Assembly: GCF_013778305.1 (NCBI RefSeq)
Contig: NZ_JACEIC010000002.1
Span: forward strand, 995,708-1,059,707
Source: Nocardioides agri
GTDB lineage: Bacteria > Actinomycetota > Actinomycetes > Propionibacteriales > Nocardioidaceae
Length of the DNA: 64,000 nucleotides
Direction: 5' to 3'
Positions 44,897-54,556 of the stretch are shown here, one piece after another. How positions within the stretch are numbered: position 1 is the first letter of the stretch; every line of letters starts with the position of its first letter. The notes beneath the pieces were generated by a model. That model did not search any database. It saw nothing but the letters and a program-made list of their open reading frames with translations, and was not told the origin of the DNA. Both the position numbers and the translations under genes were made by a program.

Positions 44897-45987
44897 CCGC
44901 CGGCCTCGGTCAGCAGCGCGGCGTACGCCGGCTTGATCACGTCGTCGATGATCGCGAGCCGCTGGTCGAACGGCAGGAACGACGACTTCATCCCGTTGAT
45001 CGTGAACCAGCGCAGGTCGTCGAGCCCGTAGCCGAACGCCTCGACCAGCGACCACATCTCGTGGGTCATCGAGGTCTTGCTCATCAGCCGGTTGTCCGTG
45101 TTGAGGGTGACCCGGAAGCGCAGCTTCTTCAGCAGCCCGATCGGGTGGTCGGCGATCGATGCGGCGGCGCCGGTCTGCACGTTGGACCAGGGGCACATCT
45201 CCAGAGGGATCCGCTTGTCGCGCACGTACGCCGCCAGCCGGCCGAGCTCGACCGAGCCGTCGTCGTGGACGGTGACGTCGTCGATGATGCGGACGCCGTG
45301 GCCCAGCCGGTCGGCACCGCACCACTGGATCGCCTGCCAGATCGAGGGCAGCCCGAACGCCTCGCCGGCGTGGATGGTGAAGTGGAAGTTCTCGCGCTGG
45401 AGGTACTCGAAGGCGTCGAGGTGCCGGGTGGGCGGGTAGCCGGCCTCGGCACCCGCGATGTCGAAGCCGGCAACGCCCCGGTCGCGCCACGCGACGGCGA
45501 GCTCGGCGATCTCCATCGAGCGGGCCTGGTGCCGCATCGCGGTCAGCAGCTGACGGACCACGATCCGGCCGCCCAACGCAGCGACACCCTCGTCGAAGCC
45601 CTCCTGGACCGCAGCCACGACCTCCTCCAGGGTCAGCCCGCTCTCGACGTGCTGCTCGGGGGCGTAGCGGATCTCGGCGTACACGACGCCGTCGGCGGCG
45701 AGGTCCTCCACGCACTCCCGGGCCACGCGGGTGAGCGCCGGGCCGGTCTGCATCACGCCGACCGTGTGGTCGAAGGTCTCGAGGTAGCGCACCAGTGAGC
45801 CGGAGTCGGCGGCCTCCGCGAACCATCGGCCGAGCGACTCGGCGGTCGGCTCCGCTCCGAGGTCGGGCAGCCGGTGCCCGCTGTCGGCGGCGAGCTCGAG
45901 GATCGTCTGGGGCCGCAGTCCGCCGTCGAGGTGGTCGTGCAGGAGCACCTTCGGGGCCCGTCGCACCTGGTCGAGGGTCGGGGTCAT
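44893..45987 (-). CDS. add: Adenosine deaminase
   Basis: Hydrolyses adenosine/deoxyadenosine to inosine/deoxyinosine, feeding purine nucleoside phosphorylase. The 364 residues have the zinc ligands in [14 protein letters not shown], the catalytic [10 protein letters not shown] (His-Ala-Gly-Glu), GHGVRIIDD and [15 protein letters not shown] with the metal-binding Asp. ATG 45987 has AAGGA 8 nt upstream. In M. tuberculosis add, deoA and cdd are consecutive; here a MaoC gene on the opposite strand separates add from deoA. Confidence 0.95.
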   Translation of the reverse strand: MTPTLDQVRRAPKVLLHDHLDGGLRPQTILELAADSGHRLPDLGAEPTAESLGRWFAEAADSGSLVRYLETFDHTVGVMQTGPALTRVARECVEDLAADGVVYAEIRYAPEQHVESGLTLEEVVAAVQEGFDEGVAALGGRIVVRQLLTAMRHQARSMEIAELAVAWRDRGVAGFDIAGAEAGYPPTRHLDAFEYLQRENFHFTIHAGEAFGLPSIWQAIQWCGADRLGHGVRIIDDVTVHDDGSVELGRLAAYVRDKRIPLEMCPWSNVQTGAAASIADHPIGLLKKLRFRVTLNTDNRLMSKTSMTHEMWSLVEAFGYGLDDLRWFTINGMKSSFLPFDQRLAIIDDVIKPAYAALLTEAGG

Positions 45988-46012
45988 GTCGCGATCCTTC
46001 CAGATGGGTCGC

Positions 46013-46018
46013 TAGGTT
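46013..46018 (+). promoter_or_regulatory. -10 box of leaderless maoC-like gene promoter
   Basis: TAGGTT, 6 nt before ATG 46025. Confidence 0.5.
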
Positions 46019-46024
46019 CGGGTC

Positions 46025-46477
46025 ATGCGCGTCTTCACGACTCTCGACGAGGTGTCCGCCGCCAGCGGTGATGAGCTCGGCACGTCCGAGTGGCTGAGCA
46101 TCGAGCAGGACCGGGTCGACCGGTTCGCCGAGGCGACCGGCGATCACCAGTGGATCCACGTCGACGTCGAGAGGGCCGCCTCGGGGCCGTTCGGCGGCAC
46201 CATCGCCCACGGCTACCTGACGCTCTCGCTGGTGCCCTTCCTCGGCAGCCAGGTCGTCCGGTTCGAGACCCCGGGCGCCAAGCTCAACTACGGCACCAAC
46301 AAGGTCCGCTTCCCGCACCCGGTGCTCGTCGGCAAGCGGATCCGGGCGCACGTCGCGCTCGCCGACGTCGCCGACCTGCCCAGCGGCAAGCAGGCCACGA
46401 TCCGCTACACGATCGAGATCGAGGGCGTCGACAAGCCCGCGTGCGTCGCCGAGACCGTGGTGCTGCTGCTTCCCTAG
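46025..46477 (+). CDS. MaoC-family (R)-specific enoyl-CoA hydratase-like protein
   Basis: A 150-residue hot-dog-fold protein. The hydratase-2 motif is FAEATGDHQWIHVDVERA with the catalytic Asp and His of D-x4-H, followed by GPFGGTIAHGYLTLSLVPFL; the C-terminal half ends PACVAETVVLLL. It hydrates (R)-enoyl-CoA or a similar thioester. It stands alone on the plus strand inside a minus-strand nucleoside gene set, with its 3' end overlapping deoA by 4 bp, so its link to the neighbours is probably historical. Confidence 0.9.
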   Translation: MRVFTTLDEVSAASGDELGTSEWLSIEQDRVDRFAEATGDHQWIHVDVERAASGPFGGTIAHGYLTLSLVPFLGSQVVRFETPGAKLNYGTNKVRFPHPVLVGKRIRAHVALADVADLPSGKQATIRYTIEIEGVDKPACVAETVVLLLP

Positions 46478-47763
46478 CCGACCCGGTCGATGAGGATCGG
46501 ACCGGCCTCGAAGGAGGTGCCGGCCGGCTCGATGTCGTAGCCGCCCGCCAGCGAGTCCAGCGCCCGCTGGAAGCGGTGCTCGTCGTCGGTGAGCAGCGTG
46601 AGGAGCGGCGCGCCCTCGGTGACCGTGTCGCCCGGGCGGGCGTGCCACACGACGCCGGCCCCGGCCTGCACCGGGTCCTCCTTGCGCGCCCGGCCGGCGC
46701 CGAGCCGCCAGGCCGCCAGGCCGACCGCCATCGCGTCGAGCCGGGTCAGCACACCGGACGACGGCGCGGTCACGACGTGCGACTCGCGGGCGACCGGGAG
46801 CGCGGCGTCGGGGTCGCCGCCCTGGGCCCGGATCATCTGCTTCCAGACGTCCATCGCCGATCCGTCGGCGAGCTTGTCGGCGGGGTCGACGTCGCCGCGG
46901 CCGGCGCCGGCGAGCATCTCGCGGGCCAGCGCGAGCGTCAGCTCGACCACGTCGGCCGGACCCCCGCCGGCGAGCACGTCGACCGACTCCTGGACCTCGA
47001 TCGCGTTGCCCGCCGTCAGCCCGAGCGGGGTCGACATGTCGGTGAGCAGCGCGACGGTGTGCACGCCGGCGTCCTGGCCGAGCGCGACCATGGTCTCCGC
47101 GAGCTCGCGGGCCGCGTCGAGGTGCTTCATGAACGCCCCGGTGCCGACCTTCACGTCGAGCACCAGCGCGCCGGTGCCCTCGGCGATCTTCTTCGACATG
47201 ATCGACGACGCGATCAGCGGGATCGCCTCGACGGTGCCGGTCACGTCGCGCAGCGCGTAGAGCTTCTTGTCGGCCGGCGCCAGGCCGTCCCCCGCCGCGC
47301 AGATGACGGCGGCGACCGACTCGAGCTGGGCGAACATCTCCTCGTTGGACAGCAGCGCCCGCCAGCCCGGGATCGACTCGAGCTTGTCGAGCGTGCCTCC
47401 GGTGTGGCCGAGGCCGCGACCCGAGAGCTGCGGCACGGCGACGCCGCACGCCGCGACGAGCGGCGCGAGCGGCAGGGTGATCTTGTCGCCGACCCCACCG
47501 GTCGAGTGCTTGTCGGCGGTCGGGCGCGAGAGCGTCGAGAAGTCCATCCGCTCCCCCGACGCGATCATCGCGTTGGTCCAGCGGGCGACCTCGCGACGGT
47601 TCATGCCGTTGAGCAGGATCGCCATCGCCAGCGACGACATCTGCTCGTCGGCGACGGCACCGCGCGTGTAGGCGTCGATGACCCAGTCGATCTGGCTGTC
47701 ACTGAGCTCGTGCTTGTCGCGCTTGGCCGAGATCACCTCGACGGCGTCGTGGGCGTCAGACAT
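46474..47763 (-). CDS. deoA: Thymidine phosphorylase
   Basis: Converts thymidine and deoxyuridine with phosphate to base and deoxyribose-1-phosphate. The 429 residues show [24 protein letters not shown] (signature), [23 protein letters not shown], the [22 protein letters not shown] phosphate/base region, and a C-terminal beta domain. RBS AGAGG lies 5 nt before ATG 47763. The P450 gene overlaps its start by 8 bp. Product deoxyribose-1-phosphate would go to PmmB and DeoC at 36-39 kb. Confidence 0.96.
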   Translation of the reverse strand: MSDAHDAVEVISAKRDKHELSDSQIDWVIDAYTRGAVADEQMSSLAMAILLNGMNRREVARWTNAMIASGERMDFSTLSRPTADKHSTGGVGDKITLPLAPLVAACGVAVPQLSGRGLGHTGGTLDKLESIPGWRALLSNEEMFAQLESVAAVICAAGDGLAPADKKLYALRDVTGTVEAIPLIASSIMSKKIAEGTGALVLDVKVGTGAFMKHLDAARELAETMVALGQDAGVHTVALLTDMSTPLGLTAGNAIEVQESVDVLAGGGPADVVELTLALAREMLAGAGRGDVDPADKLADGSAMDVWKQMIRAQGGDPDAALPVARESHVVTAPSSGVLTRLDAMAVGLAAWRLGAGRARKEDPVQAGAGVVWHARPGDTVTEGAPLLTLLTDDEHRFQRALDSLAGGYDIEPAGTSFEAGPILIDRVG

Positions 47764-48931
47764 GGGTTCCTCTCACGGGCACGCTGCGGTAGCCCCGCAG
47801 CACGAAGGTCCCCCTGCTCTCCGGCTCGGCGGCCAGGGAGAGGTCGGGGAAGGTCTCGAACAGCGCGGGCAGCGACTCGCCGAGCTCCATGCGAGCCAGC
47901 GGCGCGCCCAGGCAGAAGTGCACCCCGACGCCGAAGGCGAGGTGCGGGTTGGGGGTGCGGTCGACCCGGAACTCGTCGGGCGACTCGAAGACCGCCGGGT
48001 CGCGGTTGGCCGCACCGAGCAGGGCGGCGATCTTCTGACCCTCCTCGACGACCACGCCGCCGACCGGCACGTCCTCCGTGGCGGTGCGCTCGAAGAGCTG
48101 GAGCGCGGAGTCGAACCGGAGCATCTCCTCGACGGTCGCGGCGACGTCCTCGCCCGGGCGCAGCCCCCGTTGCAGCATCGACACCAGGCCGTTGCCGAAG
48201 ACGTTGACCGACGCCTCGTGACCGGCGTTGAGCAGCAGCACCACGGCGGCGACGACCTCGTCGTCGGAGAGCTCGGTGGCGACCAGGTCGGTGATCAGGT
48301 CGTCGGCCGGGGTCGCTCGGCGCTCGGCGGCCAGCTCGCGCGCCAGCGCCGCGAAGTCCGTCGCCGCGCGCACCGCGTCGTCGACGGTCTGCTGCGACGG
48401 CGCGACCTCGTACATCCGCACGATCGCCTGCGACCAGTCGCGCAGCTCGTGCGCGTAGGAGCGGGGTACGCCGAGGAGGTCGGCGATCACCAGGACGGGC
48501 AGCGGCTCGGCGTACCCCTCGATGACGTCGAAGCCGTCGGGGTCGACGTCCTCGAGCAGGGACGCGGCGAGCTCGCGCACCCGCGGGCGCAGCCGCTCGA
48601 CGTGGCCGCGGGCGAACGCGGAGGCGACCGGGCGGCGCAGCCGGGTGTGCTCCGGCGGCTCGTTCTCCATCATCTGGTTGCGGTGCAGGAGGTTGAACGG
48701 CTCGAGGTGGTCGAGCGGCTCCTTGTCCCGCCACAGCCGGCCCAGCCGGCGGTCGCGCTGGACCTGGCCGACGCTGGCGTGGCTGAACGTGAGGTACATC
48801 CCCGACGGCTCGTGCCACGCGACGCCGCCGGTGTCCGCGTGCAGCTCCCGCTCCCGTGCGAAGTGCGGGTAGGGGTCGGCGACGACCGCCGGGTCGGTCA
48901 GGTCAAGCGAGGTCGTCGGGACCGAACGCAT
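47756..48931 (-). CDS. Cytochrome P450
   Basis: A 391-residue soluble bacterial P450. The I-helix reads [17 protein letters not shown] (A-G-x-E-A-S, normally A-G-x-D/E-T-T/S), the K-helix [17 protein letters not shown], and the heme-thiolate loop [25 protein letters not shown] precedes ATG 48931 by 7 nt. It is sandwiched between cdd (29-bp overlap) and deoA (8-bp overlap), so it is cotranscribed with nucleoside catabolism. No ferredoxin or reductase gene is adjacent. The substrate is unknown; a modified nucleoside is one possibility suggested only by context. Confidence 0.93.
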   Translation of the reverse strand: MRSVPTTSLDLTDPAVVADPYPHFARERELHADTGGVAWHEPSGMYLTFSHASVGQVQRDRRLGRLWRDKEPLDHLEPFNLLHRNQMMENEPPEHTRLRRPVASAFARGHVERLRPRVRELAASLLEDVDPDGFDVIEGYAEPLPVLVIADLLGVPRSYAHELRDWSQAIVRMYEVAPSQQTVDDAVRAATDFAALARELAAERRATPADDLITDLVATELSDDEVVAAVVLLLNAGHEASVNVFGNGLVSMLQRGLRPGEDVAATVEEMLRFDSALQLFERTATEDVPVGGVVVEEGQKIAALLGAANRDPAVFESPDEFRVDRTPNPHLAFGVGVHFCLGAPLARMELGESLPALFETFPDLSLAAEPESRGTFVLRGYRSVPVRGTHV

Positions 48932-49283
48932 CGGGCAGCACCTCGTCCATCCTCTTGATCCCCGAGACGGTCCAGCACAGGAGGTTCGGACCGCCGTTCT
49001 CGTAGAGCAGCTGGCGGCAGCGGCCGCACGGCATGATCACCTCGCGGTCGCCGTTGACGCACACGAAGTGGGTCAGCCGTCCCCCGCCGGTGATGTGGAG
49101 CTGGCTGACCAGCCCGCACTCGGCGCAGAGCGCGACGCCGTACGCCGCGTTCTCGACGTTGCAGCCCGTCACCACGCGCCCGTCGTCGACGAGAGCGGCG
49201 GCGCCGACCGAGAAGTGCGAGTACGGCGCGTACGCGTGGGTCACCGCCTCCTCGGCGGCGGCCTTCAGCGCATCCCAGTCCAC
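48903..49283 (-). CDS. cdd: Cytidine deaminase
   Basis: Zinc enzyme deaminating cytidine/deoxycytidine to uridine/deoxyuridine. The 126 residues include [37 protein letters not shown] with the catalytic Glu; the homotetramer zinc motif appears as C-A-E in place of H/C-A-E, and [11 protein letters not shown] gives the two other Cys ligands. GTG 49283 shares one base with the permease stop. Uridine and deoxyuridine made here can be used by the DeoA and Udk enzymes encoded nearby. Confidence 0.95.
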   Translation of the reverse strand: MDWDALKAAAEEAVTHAYAPYSHFSVGAAALVDDGRVVTGCNVENAAYGVALCAECGLVSQLHITGGGRLTHFVCVNGDREVIMPCGRCRQLLYENGGPNLLCWTVSGIKRMDEVLPDAFGPDDLA

Positions 49284-50551
49284 TAGCCTGCGCTGCCCTT
49301 GCGATAGATCTGCCCGTCGGCGGCCGGCATTCGCAGTCGTTGCGAGGCGAAGGCCAGCACCAGCAGGGTCGCGACGTACGGCGTCATGTTGACGAAGTCG
49401 CTCGGGACCTCGTCGAGCGCGAAGTAGAGCACGCCCAGGACGATCGCGACGACGCCGGTCAGCACGGCGGTGCGGTGCTGCTGCTGGCGGACCTGCCAGA
49501 ACGCCGCCGCGAGGGCGAGGACCGCGAGACCGAGCAGGAGGGCGTGGACGGAGTCGCCGCCCTGCCGCAGGCCCAGCGTCTCGGTGTAGCCGAAGAGGCT
49601 GGAGCCGGCCAGCAGGCCGCCGGGCCGCCAGTTGCCGAAGATCATCGCCGCGAGACCGATGTAGCCGCGGCCGCCGGTCTGGCCGTCGCGGTAGTTGCTC
49701 GACGCGACCATCGCCAGGAACCCGCCGGCGAGACCGGCGAGACCGCCGGAGATCAGGACGGCGACGAACTTGTAGCGCAGCACGGCCACGCCCAGCGACT
49801 CGGCTGCCGCGGGGCTCTCACCGCAGGACCGCAGGCGCAGGCCGAACGGCGTGCGCCACAGCACCCACCAGGTCAGGACGAGCAGCAGCATCGCGATCAC
49901 GACGAGCACCGACAGGTTCGTGACCATGGCCTGGAACACGGCGGCGAGCTCGGAGAGGAAGAAGATGTCCTTCTCCGCGACCTTGCCCAGGGCGTCGCCG
50001 AGTGGCTCGATCGTGATGCTCGGGACGTCGGGGATCTTCGGCGACTGCGTCTGACCGCCGCCCGGCAGCCCGACGAACGTCAGCGACGCGAGGTACTGCA
50101 CCGCGCCGAGCGCGATGATGTTGATCGCGACGCCCGAGATGATGTGGTCGACGCCGAAGATGACGGTCGCGATCGCGTGCACGAGGCCGCCGACCGCACC
50201 CATCAGGATCGCGCCGGCGACGCCGGCCCAGGCGCCGTAGTGGTAGCCGAAGTAGCCGGCACCCCAGGTGCCCAGGATCATCATGCCCTCGAGGCCGATG
50301 TTGACGACGCCCGCGCGCTCCGACCACAGGCCGCCGAGGCCGGCGAGCATGATCGGGACGATGGCGACCAGGGTCGCGGCGACCGTGCCCCGCGACAGCA
50401 GGTCGTCGGCGCCGGTGACGGCCTCGAGGACCGACAGCGCGAGCAGGATGGCGAACAGCGCGGCGACGGGCCACCAGCGCGGCAGCGTCCGTCGGACCTG
50501 GGGGGCGGGCGGGCGCTCCGCGACGCCCGTGGTGGTGGCGGGGATGCTCAT
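49283..50551 (-). CDS. Nucleoside ABC transporter permease (BMP system, subunit 2)
   Basis: A 422-residue membrane protein of the BPD_transp_2 family (about 9-10 helices after a hydrophilic N-terminus). Conserved features are GGLWSERAGVVNIGLEGMMILGTWGAG, VDHIISGVAINIIALGAVQYL and the C-terminal VASSNYRDGQTGGRGYIGLAAMIFGNWRPGG. It pairs with the adjacent permease and the ATPase, as in the nupABC-bmpA nucleoside importer of Lactococcus. ATG 50551 overlaps the stop of permease 1 by 4 bp and cdd follows directly, so uptake and deamination are transcribed together. Confidence 0.92.
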   Translation of the reverse strand: MSIPATTTGVAERPPAPQVRRTLPRWWPVAALFAILLALSVLEAVTGADDLLSRGTVAATLVAIVPIMLAGLGGLWSERAGVVNIGLEGMMILGTWGAGYFGYHYGAWAGVAGAILMGAVGGLVHAIATVIFGVDHIISGVAINIIALGAVQYLASLTFVGLPGGGQTQSPKIPDVPSITIEPLGDALGKVAEKDIFFLSELAAVFQAMVTNLSVLVVIAMLLLVLTWWVLWRTPFGLRLRSCGESPAAAESLGVAVLRYKFVAVLISGGLAGLAGGFLAMVASSNYRDGQTGGRGYIGLAAMIFGNWRPGGLLAGSSLFGYTETLGLRQGGDSVHALLLGLAVLALAAAFWQVRQQQHRTAVLTGVVAIVLGVLYFALDEVPSDFVNMTPYVATLLVLAFASQRLRMPAADGQIYRKGSAG

Positions 50552-51651
50552 GCGGACACCTCCTCGGCCTTGGCGGTGCGCTCGGCGTTCAAGGCACGGG
50601 CCACCTCCCGCTGCTCGAGCCGCAGACCGTAGCGGCGGACGAGCTCGTAGGAGATGACGACGGTCAGGACGATCACGCCCTGCGTGATCGCGACGATCTG
50701 CGGCGATACGCCGACCAGGATCTGGAGCGGGTTGGACTGCTCGTCGAGGTAGGCGAAGAGGAGCGCGCCGAGGGCGATGCCGACCGGGTGGTTGCGGCCC
50801 AGGAGCGCGACCGCGATGCCGGCGAAGCCGAGCCCCGACTGGAAGGTGGAGCCGTAGGAGTGGGACTCGCCGAAGATGATCGGCAGGCCGACCAGTCCGG
50901 CGACGGCGCCGGAGATCATCATCGCGCCGAGCGTCATCCGCTTCACGTTGATGCCGCTGGCGATCGCGGCGGTCGACGACTGGCCGGTGGCGCGGAGGTC
51001 GAAGCCGAACCGGGTCCGGTTGAGCACGAACCAGAAGGCGACGCCGCAGAGGATCGCGATGACCACGAAGCCGTAGATCTCGAAGTCACCGAAGGGGATG
51101 CCGGGGATCCAGCTGCCCTCGGGGATCTCCTTGGTCGCGATCTGGTTGCTGCCCTCCTCCTTCACGGCCGCCTCGCGCAGGAGGTAGGCGACGAGGTAGG
51201 TGGCGATGAAGTTCAGCATGATCGTCGAGATGACCTCGCTGACGCCTCGGCTGGCCCGGAGCACGCCGGCGATGCCGGCCCAGACCGCACCGACGGCCAT
51301 CGCGCAGATGATCGCGAACGCCGTGTTGAGGTAGCCCGGCAGCCACGCCTCACCGGCGACGACCGCGGCGGTGAAGGCGGCGACGCGGTACTGGCCGTCG
51401 ACGCCGATGTTGAAGAGGTTCATCCGGAAGCCCACCGCGACCGCCAGTGCGGAGAGGTAGAGCGTGCAGGCGTTGTTGATGATGTTCGCCCAGTTGCGCT
51501 GCTCGGGCCACTTGAGGAGCTGGGCCCACACGTCGCCCACGGGGTCGCCCGCGGCGAGCAGCACCAGGCTGGTGATGGCGAACGCCGCCAGCAGCGCGAG
51601 CGCCGCTGAGGCCAGGCCGAGCCCCATCCTCGTCAGACGTGCCCTGGTCAC
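50548..51651 (-). CDS. Nucleoside ABC transporter permease (BMP system, subunit 1)
   Basis: A 367-residue BPD_transp_2 permease with about 9-10 helices. Characteristic segments include WANIINNACTLYLSALAVAVGFRMNLFNIGVDGQY, GVSEVISTIMLNFIATYL and GFAGIAVALLGRNHPVGIALGALLFAYLD. GTG 51651 overlaps the ATPase stop by 4 bp. With the second permease it should form the heterodimeric channel for nucleosides. Confidence 0.92.
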   Translation of the reverse strand: MTRARLTRMGLGLASAALALLAAFAITSLVLLAAGDPVGDVWAQLLKWPEQRNWANIINNACTLYLSALAVAVGFRMNLFNIGVDGQYRVAAFTAAVVAGEAWLPGYLNTAFAIICAMAVGAVWAGIAGVLRASRGVSEVISTIMLNFIATYLVAYLLREAAVKEEGSNQIATKEIPEGSWIPGIPFGDFEIYGFVVIAILCGVAFWFVLNRTRFGFDLRATGQSSTAAIASGINVKRMTLGAMMISGAVAGLVGLPIIFGESHSYGSTFQSGLGFAGIAVALLGRNHPVGIALGALLFAYLDEQSNPLQILVGVSPQIVAITQGVIVLTVVISYELVRRYGLRLEQREVARALNAERTAKAEEVSA

Positions 51652-53198
51652 TTGCCTTCCCCCGCTCCGGTCATGGCGGAGCCGAGCCGCTCAGGTGTCA
51701 CGTCGTCCGGATCGAACGTGCCGACGAAGGATCCGCGCAGGATCACCTCGATCCGGTCCGACAGGCCGATCAGCTCGTCGAGGTCGGCGGAGATCAGCAG
51801 CACCGCCAGACCCCGGCGTCGCGCGTCCTTGATGTGCTGCCAGATCGCCGCCTGGGCGCCGACGTCGACGCCGCGGGTCGGGTGCGCGGCGATGAGCAGG
51901 GTCGGGTCGCTGCTCATCTCGCGGCCCACGATCAGCTTCTGCTGGTTGCCGCCCGACAGGGCGCGGGCGAGGACGTCGGGCCCCGGCGTGCGGACGTCGT
52001 ACTCCTCGATGATGCGCTGGGTGTCGGCGCGCGCCGCGCCCTTGTCGATGAGGCCGTGCTTGACGCTCGGCGGTCGCGACTGGTGGCCGAGCATCCGGTT
52101 CTCCCAGAGCGGGGAGTCCAGGAGCAGCCCGTGGCGGTGCCGGTCCTCGGGGATGTAGCCGATGCCGTCCTCGCGGCGCTCGCGCGTGGTGCGTGCGGAG
52201 AAGTCGACGCCGTCGACCTCGACGAGACCCCTGGCGGTCGGCCGCATGCCCATGATCGACTCGACGAGCTCGGCCTGCCCGTTGCCCTCGACGCCGGCGA
52301 TGCCCAGCACCTCGCCCCGGTGGATCTCGAAGGAGATCGAGTCGAGCAGCGGTCGCCCGTCGTCGCTGGGCAGCGACAGGTCGCGCACCCGCAGCAGCAC
52401 CTGGTCGGTCACGGTGGACGCCTCGGTGCTCGGGGAGGGCAGCTCGGAGCCCACCATCAGCTCGGCGAGCTGACGGGCGGTCACGCCAGCGGTGTCCGTC
52501 ACGGTCCGCACGGTCGTGCCCCGGCGGATGACGGTGATCTCGTCGGCGACGGAGAGCACCTCGTCGAGCTTGTGCGAGATGAAGATGACGCTGAGGCCCT
52601 CGGCCTTGAGCTCGCGCAGGTTGCCGAACAGCTCGTCGACCTCCTGGGGCACCAGGACGGCAGTCGGCTCGTCGAGGATGATGATCCGCGCCCCGCGGTA
52701 GAGGACCTTGAGGATCTCGACGCGCTGCCGGGCGCCGACGCCGAGCTCCTCGACCAGGCGGTCGGGCTGGATCCCGAGGCCGTAGGCGTCGGAGATCCGC
52801 TGGATCTCCGCGCGCGCCTTGCCGCCGATGCCGTGCAGGCCCTCCGCGCCGAGGACGACGTTCTCGAGCACGGTGAGGTTGTCGGCCAGCATGAAGTGCT
52901 GGAACACCATGCCGACGCCGACCTTGATCGCGTCGGACGGCGAGTGCAGGTTGACCTCGCTGCCGTTGACCTCGATGGTGCCCGAGTCCGGGGCCTGGAC
53001 GCCGTACAGGATCTTCATCAGCGTCGACTTGCCGGCGCCGTTCTCACCGACGATCGCGTGGATCGTGCCCCGGCGCACGTCGATGTTGATGTCGTCGTTG
53101 GCGATGACGCCGGGAAACCTCTTGCCGATGCCCCGCAGTCGGACTGCGAGATCCGACGACGACGCAGCGGGCTCCGCGGTCGCGGGTGCGGTAGACAC
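51648..53198 (-). CDS. Nucleoside ABC transporter ATPase with two nucleotide-binding domains
   Basis: A 516-residue protein. GTG 53198 is preferred over 53219 because AGGAGG lies 9 nt upstream of it. NBD1 (about 15-245) has Walker A GENGAGKSTLMKI and Walker B IIILDEPTAVL but a degenerate signature (LGVGARQRVEI). NBD2 has a degenerate Walker A (GVEGNGQAELVE), a good signature LSGGNQQKLIVG and a Walker B altered to LLIAAHPTRGVD. This asymmetric pairing is normal for the BMP/CUT2 group. It powers import by the two permeases. A strong hairpin separates it from the binding-protein gene upstream. Confidence 0.94.
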   Translation of the reverse strand: MSTAPATAEPAASSSDLAVRLRGIGKRFPGVIANDDINIDVRRGTIHAIVGENGAGKSTLMKILYGVQAPDSGTIEVNGSEVNLHSPSDAIKVGVGMVFQHFMLADNLTVLENVVLGAEGLHGIGGKARAEIQRISDAYGLGIQPDRLVEELGVGARQRVEILKVLYRGARIIILDEPTAVLVPQEVDELFGNLRELKAEGLSVIFISHKLDEVLSVADEITVIRRGTTVRTVTDTAGVTARQLAELMVGSELPSPSTEASTVTDQVLLRVRDLSLPSDDGRPLLDSISFEIHRGEVLGIAGVEGNGQAELVESIMGMRPTARGLVEVDGVDFSARTTRERREDGIGYIPEDRHRHGLLLDSPLWENRMLGHQSRPPSVKHGLIDKGAARADTQRIIEEYDVRTPGPDVLARALSGGNQQKLIVGREMSSDPTLLIAAHPTRGVDVGAQAAIWQHIKDARRRGLAVLLISADLDELIGLSDRIEVILRGSFVGTFDPDDVTPERLGSAMTGAGEGK

Positions 53199-53258
53199 GA
53201 TCGATGACCTCCTCGTCACGCTCGGGCGTGACGCTACCGGTTCGGGCTGGTGAGACGG

Positions 53259-53294
53259 AACGGGCCCGCGGGGCTTGCGCCCCGCGGACCCGTT
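53259..53294 (-). terminator. Strong intercistronic hairpin between bmpA and the ABC ATPase
   Basis: AACGGGCCCGCGGGG (53259-53273) pairs with CCCCGCGGACCCGTT (53280-53294) at 14 of 15 positions around a 6-nt loop. It starts 28 nt after the bmpA stop. No U-tract follows. As an attenuator or 3'-end protector it would give more binding protein than transporter, which is typical of such operons. Confidence 0.7.
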
Positions 53295-53321
53295 GCCAGG
53301 TGCTGCGTGTTCAGCTGTCGA

Positions 53322-54398
53322 TCACTTGGCGGGCTCGGTCGGAACCGTGATCTTGCCGTCGATGATCTGCTGCTTGTAGTCGTCCAGCTGGTCGGTGATG
53401 TCGTCGACGAAGCCACCGCTGGTGGAGTAGCCGACACCGTCGACCGAGAGGTCGTAGGTGTTGACACCGGTCGGGAAGGTCCCGCTGGAGACCTCCTTGA
53501 GGTAGTTGTAGACCGCGACGTTCACGTTCTTGAGCATCGAGGTCAGGATGACGTCCTTCACCGACGGGTCGGCGGTGTTGTACTGGTCGGAGTCGACACC
53601 GATCGCCCAGTTGCCCTCGCCGGCCTCGGAGGCCGCCTCGAAGACGCCACCACCGGAACCACCGGCAGCGTGGTAGACGACGTCCGCGCCGCCGTCGAAC
53701 ATGCCCTGCGCGGCGGTCTTGCCCTTGGCCGGGTCACCGAAGCCGGAGAAGTCCGGCGGCTGCGTGAGGTAGGTGACGTCGATCTTGATGTCGGGGTTGA
53801 CGGCCTTGGCGCCCGCCTCGTAACCGGCCTGGAACTTGCCGATCAGCGGCACCTCGACGCCACCGACGAAGCCGATGTGGCCCGTCTTGCTCTTCAGCGC
53901 GGCGGCCGCGCCGACCAGGAACGAGCCCTGCTCCTCGGCGAACACCAGGCTGGCGACGTTCGCGGAGTCCGCGAGGCTCTGGTCGTCGATGATCGCGAAG
54001 TGGACGTCCGGGTACTCCTCGGAGACCTTGCCCACCGAGGAGGCGTAGGCGAAGCCCACGGCGATGATCGGGTCGTAGCCGGCGTCGGCGAAGGTGCGCA
54101 GGCGCTCCTCGCGGGCGCTCTCGGCCTCGCCGTCCTCGGCCTCGGACTCCTGGGTCTCGTCGGAGACGAGGCCCTCCTCCTTCGCCTGGTCGAGACCGGC
54201 GGCGGCGGAGTCGTTGAAGGACTGGTCGCCGCGACCGCCGACGTCGTAGGCCATGCCGACCTTGATGTCGGAGGTGGGGGCGGCCGAGCTCGTGTCGTCG
54301 CCGCCGGACTCCGGCTCGTTGCTGTCGTCACTGCCGCATGCCGTGAGGGCCAGGATGCCGGCCGCCAGGACTGCAGCAAACTTCGTGGTGCGCCGCAA
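53322..54398 (-). CDS. bmpA: BMP-family nucleoside-binding lipoprotein
   Basis: A 358-residue substrate-binding protein. TTG 54398 is chosen because GAAGGAGG lies 4 nt upstream; upstream in-frame codons lack an RBS. The signal peptide ends in lipobox LTAC (LALTACGSDD), then an acidic tether. The BMP domain begins IKVGMAYDVGGRGDQSFNDSA, with GYDPIIAVGFAYASSVGKVSEEYPDVHFAIID and GHIGFVGGVEVPLIGKFQAGYEAGAKAV (in parts). It should bind nucleosides outside the membrane for the following ABC importer. An inverted repeat overlaps its likely promoter. Confidence 0.93.
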   Translation of the reverse strand: MRRTTKFAAVLAAGILALTACGSDDSNEPESGGDDTSSAAPTSDIKVGMAYDVGGRGDQSFNDSAAAGLDQAKEEGLVSDETQESEAEDGEAESAREERLRTFADAGYDPIIAVGFAYASSVGKVSEEYPDVHFAIIDDQSLADSANVASLVFAEEQGSFLVGAAAALKSKTGHIGFVGGVEVPLIGKFQAGYEAGAKAVNPDIKIDVTYLTQPPDFSGFGDPAKGKTAAQGMFDGGADVVYHAAGGSGGGVFEAASEAGEGNWAIGVDSDQYNTADPSVKDVILTSMLKNVNVAVYNYLKEVSSGTFPTGVNTYDLSVDGVGYSTSGGFVDDITDQLDDYKQQIIDGKITVPTEPAK

Positions 54399-54454
54399 GA
54401 CGCCTCCTTCGGTGTGCTGGGACGCCCGTGAGCGGGCGCAGGAAATCAAGGCCG

Positions 54455-54484
54455 ACCCTAGGGCCTCCGTGCGGCGGGAGGCCC
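54455..54484 (-). promoter_or_regulatory. Candidate bmpA promoter with inverted-repeat operator
   Basis: On the minus strand a TAGGGT -10-like box (54460-54455) is directly preceded by the perfect 8-bp inverted repeat GGGCCTCC-N8-GGAGGCCC (54461-54484), which occupies the -10/-35 spacer. A repressor at this site would block the whole nucleoside operon. No good -35 box is seen. The predicted leader is about 50 nt. Confidence 0.45.
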
Positions 54485-54556
54485 CACATCACCAAGTTGT
54501 TATCGAGTCGATGCGGGGTGGACGGGGGATTCTCCAGCGGGAGGGCCCCAATTTCG

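Noticed and set aside
44420..47449. 1009-codon minus-strand frame ending in the DUF3592-type protein
   Set aside because: Everything upstream of GTG 44896 is a shadow of add and deoA. The GTGA overlap with add fixes the real start.
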